Shown here one piece after another: positions 24,612 through 34,794 of a DNA stretch of 64,000 nucleotides (the stretch's first letter is position 1; every line of letters begins with the position of its first letter). The notes under the pieces are model-generated. The model saw only the letters and a program-made list of their open reading frames with translations, was not told the DNA's origin and searched no databases. Made by a program: the position numbers and the translations under genes. This stretch comes from Amaurobius ferox (lineage: Eukaryota; Arthropoda; Arachnida; Araneae; Amaurobiidae): contig OX578140.1 in assembly GCA_951213105.1 (NCBI GenBank), positions 124,512,149 to 124,576,148 of the forward strand, given 5' to 3'.

Positions 24612-25066
24612 CACAACACAAAATGTATGGATAAAAGCCTGTAAAGTGTTCTTAGAAAGCAAAATTTCATTTCGAGCACACTATGTGTTATAGTTCCACT
24701 CCCTATGTCAGTGAAATGAAACCAGTAAATATTATTAATTGTAAATAATTAATAATTTACTGCAATTTAAAAACAAAATCTCGGATCATTTATCATATTT
24801 TACGATGTATACATTATTTTGAGATAGGTATCATTTCTTTTATTGGTGTTTAAAGCGAGAAAATTTTAAGAATAAAAATAATTCGTTCTTTTTCTATGGG
24901 AGTGCCTCAACATTGAAAAATGGTTCTCCCTAGCAATACAAGCGGGAGGATGGGATGGGGGGGGGGGGGAAATTGGCGCAAAGCAATTCAGAAATGGGTT
25001 AGCATCTCCCTTCATTTATTTACACAGAAAACATGTTATACATTGAACATGTTATACATTATTCTA
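24612..25066. other. AT-rich DNA with a G13 run
   Basis: No gene recognised. A run of 13 G lies at about 24957-24969. Confidence 0.3.
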
Positions 25067-25436
25067 TACAGAGTGTTCGCAAACTGTTTTGACAAAATAA
25101 GAGGGGTGGTAGTACCCATCAAGGCGAACAATATTTACTATGGAATCTAGGGTCGCATTCCACGTTGAGTGTTAAAAAAGGGTAAAGTTAAAGTTGAACT
25201 TTCAACAGTGAAAATAAGGAGAATTAACGTAATCAGAAGTTGTACAATCCCATTTGTTTACACCAGAGAAAGACTCAAAGTAGATGTTCAAAGTGACGGC
25301 CAAGGGTGCCGTTGCACAATTTACACCGGCGAATGAACGACTGGCGCACCCTCTCAAAGAAACCTGGTGCCGTGTTTATCCTGTCCGCTGCAACAACGAT
25401 TCTTGCCACGAGATTTTCTACTGAATCCACAGGTGT

Positions 25437-25497
25437 TGATGAGACCCAGACCGTCCGACCAACTAGAAAGGTTTAAGGTAACTGTTTGGACGGCCGG
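25437..25497 (-). mobile_element. 61-bp 5'-truncated SINE-1
   Basis: Only the last part of SINE-1 on the minus strand (CGGCCGTCCAAACAG to GGACGGTCTGGGTCTC plus a short tail). It is flanked by a 14-bp direct repeat GAATCCACAGGTGT at 25423-25436 and 25498-25511. It is a genuine, extremely truncated retrotransposition event. The flanking transposase codons continue across it. Confidence 0.85.
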
Positions 25498-26138
25498 GAA
25501 TCCACAGGTGTGTCGTACACCAGTGATTTTATGTGCCCCCAGAAGGAGAAGTCCAGTGGGTTGAGGTCTCGTGACAGTGGAAGCCAAGCCACAGGTCCAC
25601 TACGTCCAATCCACCGTCCGAGATATGTAGCATTCAAGAAGTGTCGGATCGCACCGGAAAAGTGTGCTGGGCTCCATCGTACAACAACCACATGGCTTTC
25701 TGTGTGGTGAGTGAAACACCTTGCAATAAACCGGACAGCACTTGTTCCAGGAAGACACAGGACGCTGCGTCGGTCAAACGTTCAAGCAACAGATAAGGGC
25801 TAACCAGCCAATCACCTAGGATGCCTGCCTAGATGTTCAATGCAAATCTCTGCTGGTGTTCACGAGGGGTAGTGACGTGGGGATTGCTATCAGCCCAGAC
25901 GTGTGCATTGCGAGAGTTGAAACTGCCTTCTCGGGTAAACGAGACCTCATCACTGAATAACAGTAAGTCAGGGAACTGCGGATCGTTAATTATTACCTGG
26001 AGCACCTACCTCACAAACTCTATAGCCGGTGGGGATAGTCATCTGCGTTTAAAGATTGAATCTTTTGCACGTGGAAGGGTTGCATGCGTGCCTCGTGTAC
26101 AACATTCCACACCGAATTCTGACACACACCAATGTCGG

Positions 26139-26425
26139 GGGCGCGGTAGCCCATTGTTTAGCGCGCTGGAGTTGCACTCGGTAGGCCCGGGTTCGATTCC
26201 AGCCACTGCCAAAACTGCCGCCGTGTTCATGCGGAGTACGATCACGTTAAACATGTGGGTCCGAAGGTCCTTCCGAGAGGTTGGTGGTAGGGGAAGGAGG
26301 GTACGGTCCCTGTGGATGCCTCCCCCACTGGGTTCCGGTCTAAATTGGGTGGCACTTCCCGACCGTCCAAACAGTTACCTTACACCTTTCTGGTAGGTCG
26401 GACGGTCTGGGTTTCAACAACAACA
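26139..26425 (+). mobile_element. SINE-1, best-preserved copy
   Basis: Head GGGCGCGGTAGCCCATTG...TTAGCGCGC and GGGTTCGATTCC give clear A and B boxes. The body ends with the GACCGTCC...GGACGGTC stem-loop and a CAACAACAACA tail. Flanked by a perfect 15-bp repeat ACACACCAATGTCGG at 26124-26138 and 26426-26440. It splits the transposase of G1. Confidence 0.95.
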
Positions 26426-27138
26426 ACACACCAATGTCGGCTGCAACCGCTCTCATGTTTGTGGAAGGAGCTGCTGCAAATCTCTTCAAGACACGCTCTT
26501 CCATTTCCGACGTCCGCATACTTCGCACACGTTCCATATCGCTCTTCGAGATAGCGAACGAGCCGGTTTCACTCAGTCTTCTATCAACACTGGCGTAAGG
26601 TAGGATGGTTTGGTACATGACGCATCGCAAATCGTTCCTGGAACAATCTTTGTACCTCGCGTCCATTCCCATTTGCTTGACCGTACATTAGATGCATATT
26701 TGCCAATTCCTCACACGTGTAATCCGCCACGGCTTTCCCGAAGTCGTTTCGGACGTTGTTATCCCGGTATTAAACTGAAGCATTGAGGATGTGCCAATTT
26801 TAAAGATTAACGTTTGCTTTGACTGGCTGTCAGCCGAAACTTGATTAGCTAATCAGCTGCAACTGTCGCTGTTGCTTCTTGTCATTGGAAATTTGCATAC
26901 AGTATATGCTTGACTTTGATGTTCTGGAGATGTGATACCTCTCCGGCACGACAGCTATGTCGTCCGAAGTTGCGACTTATGCTTGTTGGACGTGTTTCAA
27001 CGTTACTCTTTTCTGACACCCAGAGTGGAACGCGACCCTAGGTTCCATAATAAATATTGTTCGTTTTGATGGGTACTATCATTCCTCTTATTTTGTTCAA
27101 CAATTTACGAACACCTTGTATATTTATTACGAATAATA

Positions 27139-27975
27139 CACTGCTCACAACTGAAATCGCAACACCATAAAATTGTAGGTGTAGCTATATGTAAATCGGG
27201 CAATGGAAACAGCAAGGCGAGATATGCAAATGATAGTTTCTTTACGCATAGTGACGTAACACCTTGCCGAGCAGCATAAAAGCGTCAGGTCAAGAAGGAT
27301 CGATATCACAGCTTAATTGTAGCGTCATTGGATTCAGGTTGTAAAATTCATCACAGTACGGCAGGAGTACGTCGATGTACCGCATACGTTCAGTTGTCGT
27401 CTACGGAATGGCACCAAATCATTGTTTTACGTGAGGGTGGATTGAACCTTCGAAGGATCACTGAACTATTGGGTCGTGATGTGAGCCCAGTTCAACGGTG
27501 TTTGTTACGGTTCGTGAGAGACAACGAAACGACACGAAGATCAGGTACTGGAGCTTCCAGGTGTACCACACCTCGTGAAGATCGTATGCTTCTGAGACGC
27601 GTTGCGCGGGAGCCGTTTACCACAGCAATCGTGTTAGAACAACATTTATCCCACACTACAGGTAACGTGGTTTCGTCGCAAACAATTCGAAACCGTTTGC
27701 ATGATGCAGGATTCCATGGTAGACGACCTTATCGACATCTACCATTTCAACGTCTTCACCGGTTACGTCGCCTCCAGTGGTATCAAATGAGACGCAATTG
27801 GTCGACAGAATGACGAAACAATCTGTTCACGGATGAATCACGATTCTGTTTTGGCATGCCAGATTGCCGTACAAGCGTATGTTGGCACTTTCAACAATGC
27901 CACCAGGAAACTTTCTCTATCAGTCGCCACACAGACCCCCTCTCTAAGTGACACCATGGTTTGGGGTGGCCAAAA
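27139..27975 (+). pseudogene. Tc1-type transposon and transposase, 3'-truncated
   Basis: Probable 5' end CACTGCTCACAACTGAAATC after TA at 27137-27138. The transposase reads LSSTEWHQIIVLREGG...LRRITELLGRDVSPVQR (first helix-turn-helix), SQTIRNRLHDAGFHGRRP (second), LRRLQWYQMRRNWSTE, stop in place of Trp at 27811-27813, then RNNLFTDESRFCFG (first catalytic Asp) and, after a shift, DTMVWGG. It breaks off at about 27975, where the inverted duplication begins. The second Asp and the Glu are gone. A different Tc1 family from the one at 6989. Confidence 0.85.
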
Positions 27976-28455
27976 AACTAGTTTCCTGACGTTGAAATTT
28001 ATTGCTTTGAATATTTTACTGACTTCGGTGGGATTGTTATTTGTAACATTTGCGAATGCTTATTACAAAACGTAATTTCAGTGCATAAGGAAGACTGAGA
28101 AAAGTTAAACACCGTCAGATATCATACTTTGCGCTACGAGGATAGTAGATAAAGAGCAAAGGTCTATAGAGGGATCGAAAAGGATTTTAATATAAACTTT
28201 TATATAAGACACTCGCACTGTACTGCGAAAAGACTAGACCACAGGAATTCTTCTTCTTCTTCGACCCAAACCATCCGAACTACCAGAAAGGTATAAGATT
28301 TCTGTTTGGACGGCCGGGAAGTGCCACCCAATTTAGACCGGAACCCAGTGGGGGAGGCATCCACAGGGACCGTGCCCTCCTTCCCCTATTACTAACCTCT
28401 CAGAAGGATTTACGGACCCACATGTTTAACGTGATCGCACTCCGCGTGAACACGG
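27975..28455 (-). repeat. Inverted duplication, right arm
   Basis: Starts AAACTAGTTTCCTGACG and is the reverse complement of 23512-24012, including the pogo N-terminal region and most of SINE-1. Differences are a short deletion near 28075-28090 and scattered substitutions. It ends sharply at 28455, next to a family B fragment. Confidence 0.85.
28256..28455 (-). mobile_element. SINE-1 portion of the right arm
   Basis: Minus-strand SINE-1 with a TTCTTCTTCTTCG tail, lacking the tRNA head because the arm ends at GAACACGG. It is not an independent insertion: the pogo junction TTCCTGTGGTCT beside it equals the one at 23721. Confidence 0.85.
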
Positions 28456-28945
28456 TAAAATAGTGATTTTTAAAGTTCTTTCATATTTATATTTAGTGTT
28501 GCAACCGTCCTAAAACGGCTTTATTTTTGCGTATTTTCTGTGCATTTATATTCAGCGCCAACGCAATTACAATATTTTTCTTAGTTTAAATAATCATCAA
28601 ACTTTGATTATCTCTACAGCGAAGCCTAATTTTAATGGATTCAAAAAGTAAACAAGTGCTTGTGAAGATGGTTTGTATTCAAGCAAAATTATTTAGCTCT
28701 GGGGTCTGGAATGTAAACGATATCACTAAAATATTCATTTCTTTTACATAGAGAAACAGACGATTTATATTTTGATGACGTCATTGGAATAAAGTTCATT
28801 TTTTTTTCGATGAAGTTTTAAGTTTTCAAGGAAAATAAATTATCGTATTTCTGTGATAATAAAAAAAATATCACGGCTGAATGTATCGCATTTTACATTT
28901 AAGTTGGAAAGTGTTTTATAACCAATGCTTTATGCATGATTGATC
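28456..28945 (-). mobile_element. Family B fragment (B2), 5' half
   Basis: On the minus strand it starts with a hairpin (AATCATGC-ATAAA-GCATTGGTT), followed by AACACTTTCCAACTTAAATG, and continues through TTTTCAAGTTTT...and CGCTGTAGAG...to the CCGTTTTAGGACGGTTGC block. The other half, with microsatellite and 3' hairpin, is missing. Confidence 0.65.
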
Positions 28946-29331
28946 TTTTTTGTTTAATTTCGATATAGTTTACGAGATATTTTACTTTTAAGCACTATCT
29001 ATGCACCGCAAAATCTATAGCATACAAAAATATGGAATGTGGAACATTTATAGAGAAATAATAGGGTTATACGATGAAATAAACCGGTCACCGATTTAAA
29101 CTTTAGTTTGGCTTGAAATAGCCCGCGAAGCGAGCTCTGCGAGAGCAACGAGTAGGAGGCGAAGCGATTTACGGAGTTGGCGAAGAGTAGCGAGGAGGAG
29201 GCAAAGCATCTTAGTTATTAAAATAAATGTTACTAAATTATTTTAATAGACACTGTCTACCTTATCTTCCTTGACGCTTCGCCACTGAACATATAGTCTA
29301 TACAAATATAATTGATAATTTATATTGATAA
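28946..29331. other. Small GC-richer patch with GCGAAGC motifs
   Basis: GCGAAGC or its complement occurs at about 29132, 29161 and 29275, among CGAG/GAGG-rich text; this heptamer is known to form an unusually stable mini-hairpin. A perfect 11-bp inverted repeat TATTAAAATAA/TTATTTTAATA lies at 29216-29226/29238-29248. No coding sequence. Confidence 0.4.
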
Positions 29332-31287
29332 TCTATATAAAAAAATTGAAATTCTGTCTGTGGGTTTGTTGGTGTGCGTGTTTGTCCTATATCACTTATG
29401 AATGGCTGCTTCGAATTTGATGAAATTTTCGGGGTAGGTGTCCAATAGCTCCACTTAAAATTTAGTTTATGGTTCTAGTTTCTAGTATCAGGGGTTATCG
29501 AGATATTAATAAAAATGGACTGCTAAACATTCCATAGATATAGAATTATGCAAACGATATTTATTCCGCAAAATTATTTGAAAGAAAAGAATGATATCAT
29601 GTTACAACGAAATTAAACCCAATAAGTTTATACAACAGACTTATTTAGAAAAAAACTGATGTGGGCAACACATGACTTTCCTTTTCTAAAGTAATGAATT
29701 TACTACTTTTACAGAAAAAAAAAAGGTTTTTCTTATAGTAGATACTTATATTCTTTCCAAGATATTGAATTTTGGACAATTAGTTGTCAATTTCATTGAT
29801 TTAGCGTTATTTTTATCTATTTGGCGAGATTTTAGTTAATTTGGCAACATTTCAAAAAGTCGCCAATTTGGCGACATTCCGCCAAAATCGTCGCCAAAGT
29901 CTCGCCAATCATTATGGACGAAGAAATAAGTTATTCTTACAGCAGATAAATGACTATTGGCGATCAAATGCAAAAGTATTACTCAAAGTATCTTTTTTCA
30001 TGAATGGAACGAGCTAGATCCACGAGAATGGTGTCATCCAATTTATAGCATGGTATTACATATGAAAAGTGAACATGTTTCTCAATAGGAAATATTTTTT
30101 TTTATTTTATATGACTTTTTGATAATTTTTTTCAAAAATGTGTTAAATGTGTAAAAATGTTTTCTAAAATTTATGTTAATCGTTTTCTAATGAAAAATTA
30201 CATAAGAAATGTTTAATTGCGTAACTTTATGAGCGGTTTTGATTTTTAGACGATTTTTTCAAAATTTCACTCGAAAATTTAGGGTGTTCTGAACATTCAA
30301 TTGCGTATAAAAACAATAGACTTCCAATGTTTACGGATTTTGATTTTTGTACTAAATTTCGTTCGAATCGGTCCATTCGTTCGTCTATTATCGTCTCCGC
30401 AGACTTACTGACACACACACACACATACTCTCTCACACACACACAGACATCACTTCAGAAATGTTTGATTCGTGATCAGAGATGCTTGAAACGTGCTCTC
30501 CCGTCGAAAACTCGAATTCGAATTTTTGACTCCGTCACAATACTTTTCTTATACATTATGCATATAAGGAAAGTAAAATTATCATGTTTCTAAGGAACGG
30601 AATTGAATCCAATGAGTTTATACAGCAGGATAATTTGAAAAAATATGATGCCATGATGTTAAGTAACGGAATTAAACACAATGGGTTTATACAGCAGATG
30701 ATTTTACTAAATCTATTTCGATTTAAATAATAAAGAAATGTATACAAACGAATGTTATCGGAATTGCATTTTTGACTTGATGATATCCAATTATAGTCGT
30801 TGGGTTTAAAGATTACTGGGAGTATTGATATTTTCATATTCTTACGTCATTTGTTTTATTTTGACAAATATTTTTCAAACCCATAAATTGTAGTAAGAGC
30901 ATGCCATCTAATACACCGGTATAATATTCTACGAAAATATAAGTATACCTTCTAATCTACGAGAATATAAGTAGTACGGGGGAATATTTTAATACCATTT
31001 TTGAGCTTTCATTTTGGTATATATTGATTCAAATTCATATTTTCTGTAAATTCGTTCACAAACGGGGTCAGGATGTTTTATCATTTAGATCTGCCTGTGT
31101 TTATCTGAAGTTTATATAGAGAGAACCCAGATTCCTAAGATTCTTTTTAGGAACATCAGTTTAAATATTTTAATAGAATGTTTTGAATAACAATGTCATT
31201 TAGAATACTATAGCAGTTTGCGCATGATTGTGAATTTTAAGTTTCTTTATATTGTATATTCCGCACGAAGAACGGGTATACCACAAA
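29332..31287 (+). mobile_element. Helitron-like element D2, split by A3
   Basis: Starts TCTATATAAAAAAATTG after an A, followed by a TCTGTCTG tract and the block GATGAAATTTTCGGGGTAGG...TTATCGAGATATTAATAAAAA, as in D1 (41805). It resumes after A3 and follows D1 through TAATCTACGAGAATATAAGTAGTACGGG to a worn 3' end CACGAAGAACGGGTATACC with CTAG degraded to CAAA. Non-coding. Confidence 0.6.
29655..30575 (+). mobile_element. Family A element (A3), complete
   Basis: Start CTGATGTGGGCAACACATG (first T changed) after an A run, full body, CA microsatellite about 30410-30450, and the 3' hairpin CTTATACATTATGCATATAAGG. It is inserted in D2. Confidence 0.9.
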
Positions 31288-31302
31288 TAATAAATATATA
31301 TT

Positions 31303-31432
31303 ATTTGCGGTATACCCGTTTTGAATAACAATGTCATTTCGAATACTATAGCAGTTTGCCCATGATTGTGAATTAAGTTTCTTTAAATTTATATGCCTTA
31401 TACGAAGAACGGGTATACCGCAAATAAAAAAT
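31303..31432. repeat. Duplicated and inverted Helitron 3' end
   Basis: TATTTGCGGTATACCCGTT is the reverse complement of the D2 tip. It is followed by a second direct copy of the last ~110 bp of D2 (AATAACAATGTCATTTCGAA to GAACGGGTATACCGCAAATA). The first copy is at about 31187-31290. Confidence 0.75.
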
Positions 31433-32832
31433 ATACATTGCACTGCAATTCAAAATCTGCTGAAAATCTTTTCGTGAACTGTATTTCCGCGCAGGCTGGT
31501 GAAAAAAAAAGATAACCTCAAAAGAATCAAAAGTTTCACTGGGTTTGCTATAAATTATCTCACATTCGGTCTGCGATATTTGATCCCTAGACAGGTATTT
31601 TTCGAAAGGGATACATACTTGAAAAATAGAGTTGTCAACTGCATGAATTTATCTGCGTATTCCGAAACTTAAAACATTTTTGTCACATTTTATTTATTGT
31701 TTTTACGATGTTTTTTTTTCTTGAAATTTTAGATGGTTAAGATTTATTTTATTCCATGTTCTGGAAAAGGAAATATAAGTCCAATACATTATTTCCTCCA
31801 AATGATTAACAATTTTCGATATTGTGGGAAACTGTAGCACACACTAGAATTTCCTCCTAACTCTCTCTCGATAATCATGGACAGTGGCTAGGCGTGATAA
31901 AATAATTAGGGGAGACATAAAACCGGGGAACAAAATTAGCAAATAAATTAGGAAATTTCATTCTTTATAGGGTAATTTCGGGATAGTTGTCGCATCCGGT
32001 ATAAATTGCGCGCCCCCTTCCTAGTTCTGAAACTTGCTGTAAGATGGTAATGCAGTAAACACAAATGGGGTGTGCCATTTAGTGTTTCAAATGTATTTCA
32101 TAAAAGTATTGTGTTCCTGTGCCTTTTTTCTCCTGAGATTGACAAATAAATAAAATTAGCTGTAGAATTTATCATAATTTTTTTTGTGTGTGTGTGCTAC
32201 CACAAATTGTGCATTATAGCTAAAATTCTAGAAATGTCTGTGGATTCCTTGTCTGAGCGATGCATAGTCTTCGTGTAGAGTGTTCTGATTGTGATCTGGC
32301 CATGTTTAAAGGAGACCGTGAGGTGCTGCATCTCTCCCCTAGAAATGGGTACACTCAAAAGTTATTTGAAAAATAAGAAATATTCTCATAATTATGTTAT
32401 TAAGTCGATTTTCATCCTACTCCGTTGTTCATTAATGTATGTGTTAGTTGGATTCTTAAAGTGAGTTAAGAAAGCAAACATTTTTCGAATTTAGTCAAAT
32501 TTTTATATTTTACAAAATTGCAATTTCACTGTTTCTATCTTTTTTTAATACTTAAATATACATATTTTTTGAAGAGAAATATTTTTTGCGTCTATTAAAA
32601 TTCATCTTGTTAAGCGCAGGCAGTCTCCCTTATGGGTGCGACGAAAAACCCAACACTCATCCGGGAGAGATACCTCAAAGCACGGGTTTACAAAATAAAT
32701 AATAATTGCCTATTAAGTATTTTATAAATTATTTTATAGAAATACGTATATTTTTTAAATATAAATAAATTATTATGAATGCACAAGTTTCTTGTTTGTG
32801 CACCATGGATCTCAGAATACTGATTTAAAAAA
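31433..32832. other. AT-rich DNA, no recognisable gene
   Basis: No element or coding sequence recognised. A short block CGGGATAGTTGTCGC near 31980 resembles a pogo subterminal motif but is isolated. Confidence 0.3.
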
Positions 32833-33732
32833 TCTGATGTGGGAAGCCCATGACTTTCCTTATATAATGCAATGAATTTACTACTTTTACAGTAAAAAAT
32901 AATAGATTATTTTTATAGTAGTTATTTATATTCTTTCCAAGATATTGAATTTTCGTCAATGAGTCGTCATTTTCCATGTCGTCATCATCAATGAGTCGTC
33001 ATTGATTTAGCGTCATTTTTATCCATTTGGCGAGTTCTTCGCTAATTTAGCAACATTTAAAAAAGTCGCCAAGTTGGCGGCATTTTACCCAATTCTTCGC
33101 CAAAATATCGCCAAGCGTTATGGACGAAGAAATAAGTTATTCTTACAGCATATAAATGACTATTGGCGTTCAAATACAAAAGTATTACTCAAAGAATCTT
33201 TTTTCATGAATGGAACGAGCTAGAACCATGAGAATGATGTCACCCAATTTATCGCAGGGTATTACATATGAAAAGTGAACATATTTCTCAATAGGAAATT
33301 TTTTTTTCATTTTATATGACTTTTGTGCAATATCTCGAGAACGGTTCATGTTAGCGTTCTAAAATTTAAGTCAATCGTTTTCTAATGAAAAATTACGTAA
33401 GAAATGTGTATTTGCGTAACTTTATTAGCAGTTTTGATTTATTGACGATTTTTTCAAAATTTCATTAGAAAATTTAAGGGGGGTTCTGACCACTCGATTG
33501 CGTATAAAAACAATAGACTTCTAGTGTTTACGGATTGTGATTTTTGTACCAAATTTCGTTCGAATCGGTCCATTCGTTCGTCAGTTATCGTCTCCACAGA
33601 CTCACTGACACACACACACACACACAGACATCACTTCAAAAATGTCCGATTCGTGATCAGGGATGCTCGAAACGCGCTCTCCCGTCGAAAACTCGAATTC
33701 GAATTTTCGACCCCGTCACAATACCTTCCTTT
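32833..33732 (+). mobile_element. Family A element (A4), 3' hairpin lost
   Basis: Start TCTGATGTGGGAAGCCCATG after an A run; the 5' hairpin keeps its pairing with a shorter loop. The full body and CA microsatellite (about 33608-33625) are present, but it stops at CAATACCTTCCTT, where A5 begins. The terminal hairpin is absent, probably from recombination between two adjacent A copies. Confidence 0.85.
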
Positions 33733-34597
33733 TCGAGATTTTCGTTAATTTGGCAACATTTAAAAAAGTCGCCAAGTTGGCGACATTCCGTTAAATTCGT
33801 CGCCAAAATCTCGCCAAGCGTTATAGACGGAGAAATAAGTTATTCTCTCAGCAGATTGCTGTTCAAATACAAAAGTATTACTCAAAGTATCTTTTCTCAT
33901 GAATGGAACGAGCTAAATCCACGAGATGATGTCACCCAATTTATCGCATGATATTACATATGAAAAGTGAACGTATTTCTCAACAGTTAATATTTTTTTT
34001 AATTTATGGGATTTTTTTATAAAATTATTTGAAAAATTTGCAATATCTCGAGAACGGTTCATACTAGCATTCTAAAGTTCATGTCAATTGTTTTCTAAGA
34101 AAAAGTTACATAAGGAATGTCTATTTGCGTAACTTTATTAAAGGTTTTGATTTTTTGATGATTTTTTCAAAATTTCACTCGAAAATTTAAGGAGTTCTGA
34201 ACATTCGATTGTGCTTAAAAACAAGAGGTTTCCAGTATGAAAAATGATTTTTATTAACCACCTATTTGAGAAGTATAAATATTTCAATTGTTTTTCTACG
34301 TAGAACCAGCTGCATGACATGCAAAGAGAAACTTTTGTGTTCACAGATTGCAATTTTTGTACCGAATTTCATTAGAATCGCTCCATTCGTTCGTGAGATA
34401 TCGTCTCCACAGACTCACATACACACATACACACTTTCACACACAGACACATACACATACAGTCATCACCTCAAAAATGTTCGATTAGTGATCACGTATG
34501 CTTGAAACGTGCTCTCCCGTCGAAAACTTGAATTCGAATTTTCGACCCCGTCACAATTCTTTCCTTATGCATTATACTATGTATATAAGGAAAGTAA
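33733..34597 (+). mobile_element. Family A element (A5), 5'-truncated
   Basis: Begins inside the TTGGCGA cluster (CGAGATTTTCGTTAATTTGG) and runs to a complete 3' hairpin CCTTATGCATTATACTATG...TATAAGG. About 100 bp of unrelated sequence is inserted at 34237-34339. Confidence 0.85.
34237..34339 (+). repeat. ~100-bp unit, copy inside A5
   Basis: GAAAAATGATTTTTATTAAC to AAAGAGAAACTTTTGTG recurs almost unchanged at about 34699-34799, where it leads directly into the K satellite. It was copied into A5 by local duplication or gene conversion. Non-coding. Confidence 0.85.
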
Positions 34598-34794
34598 TAA
34601 AAACAAACGAAATCCCGTCGCACAATGGTCAGGAATAGCAATCCGAGCGAACGAAAATCAAAAATTTGTGTTCCTTATTGAACTGAAGTGATACCGTGGA
34701 AAAATGATTTTTATTAACCACCTATGTGAGAAGTATAAATATTTCAATTGTTTTCCTACGTAGAACCAGCTGCATGACATGCAAAGAGAAACTT

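Larger units (their letters stand above)
25275..26730 (-). pseudogene. DUF4817-type transposase, interrupted by two SINEs
   Basis: Minus strand, N- to C-terminus. The start is probably at 26730 (GTG now, ATG expected) with ADYTCEELANMHLMYGQ, then RRLSETGSF and RTSEMEERVL...STNMRAVAADIG (helix-turn-helix, DUF4817 type). The 287-bp SINE intervenes, then VWNVVHEARMQPFHVQKIQ, DLLLFSDEVSFTREG (first catalytic Asp), YDGAPAHFSG (second Asp), and SRDLNPLDFSFWGHIKSLVY (third acidic residue). After the 61-bp SINE piece comes an intact tail ADRINTAPGFFERVRQSF to TGA at 25275-25277. Removing the SINEs leaves about 360 codons, near full length. Several frameshifts and a stop after DDYPHRL make it inactive. 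Confidence 0.85.
25069..27118 (-). mobile_element. DUF4817-type Tc1/mariner-like transposon (G1), complete ends
   Basis: Left end CAGAGTGTTCGCAAAC and reverse-complemented right end CAAGGTGTTCGTAAATTG start long terminal inverted repeats that run on through AAAATAAGAGG, AGTACCCATCAA, CGAACAATATTTA and CTAGGGTCGC, about 90 bp or more. TA dinucleotides flank both ends (25067-25068 and 27119-27120). It encodes one transposase on the minus strand and carries two SINE-1 insertions. Another remnant of the family is at 16846. Confidence 0.85.

Noticed and set aside
26139..26212. A functional tRNA gene
   Set aside because: The D and T arms are tRNA-like, but the acceptor and anticodon arms do not close, the sequence continues into a SINE body, and it has a target duplication. 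It is a SINE head.
25833..26396. 187-codon open frame
   Set aside because: It reads antisense through a transposase and then through the SINE inserted in it; a by-product of two overlapping elements.
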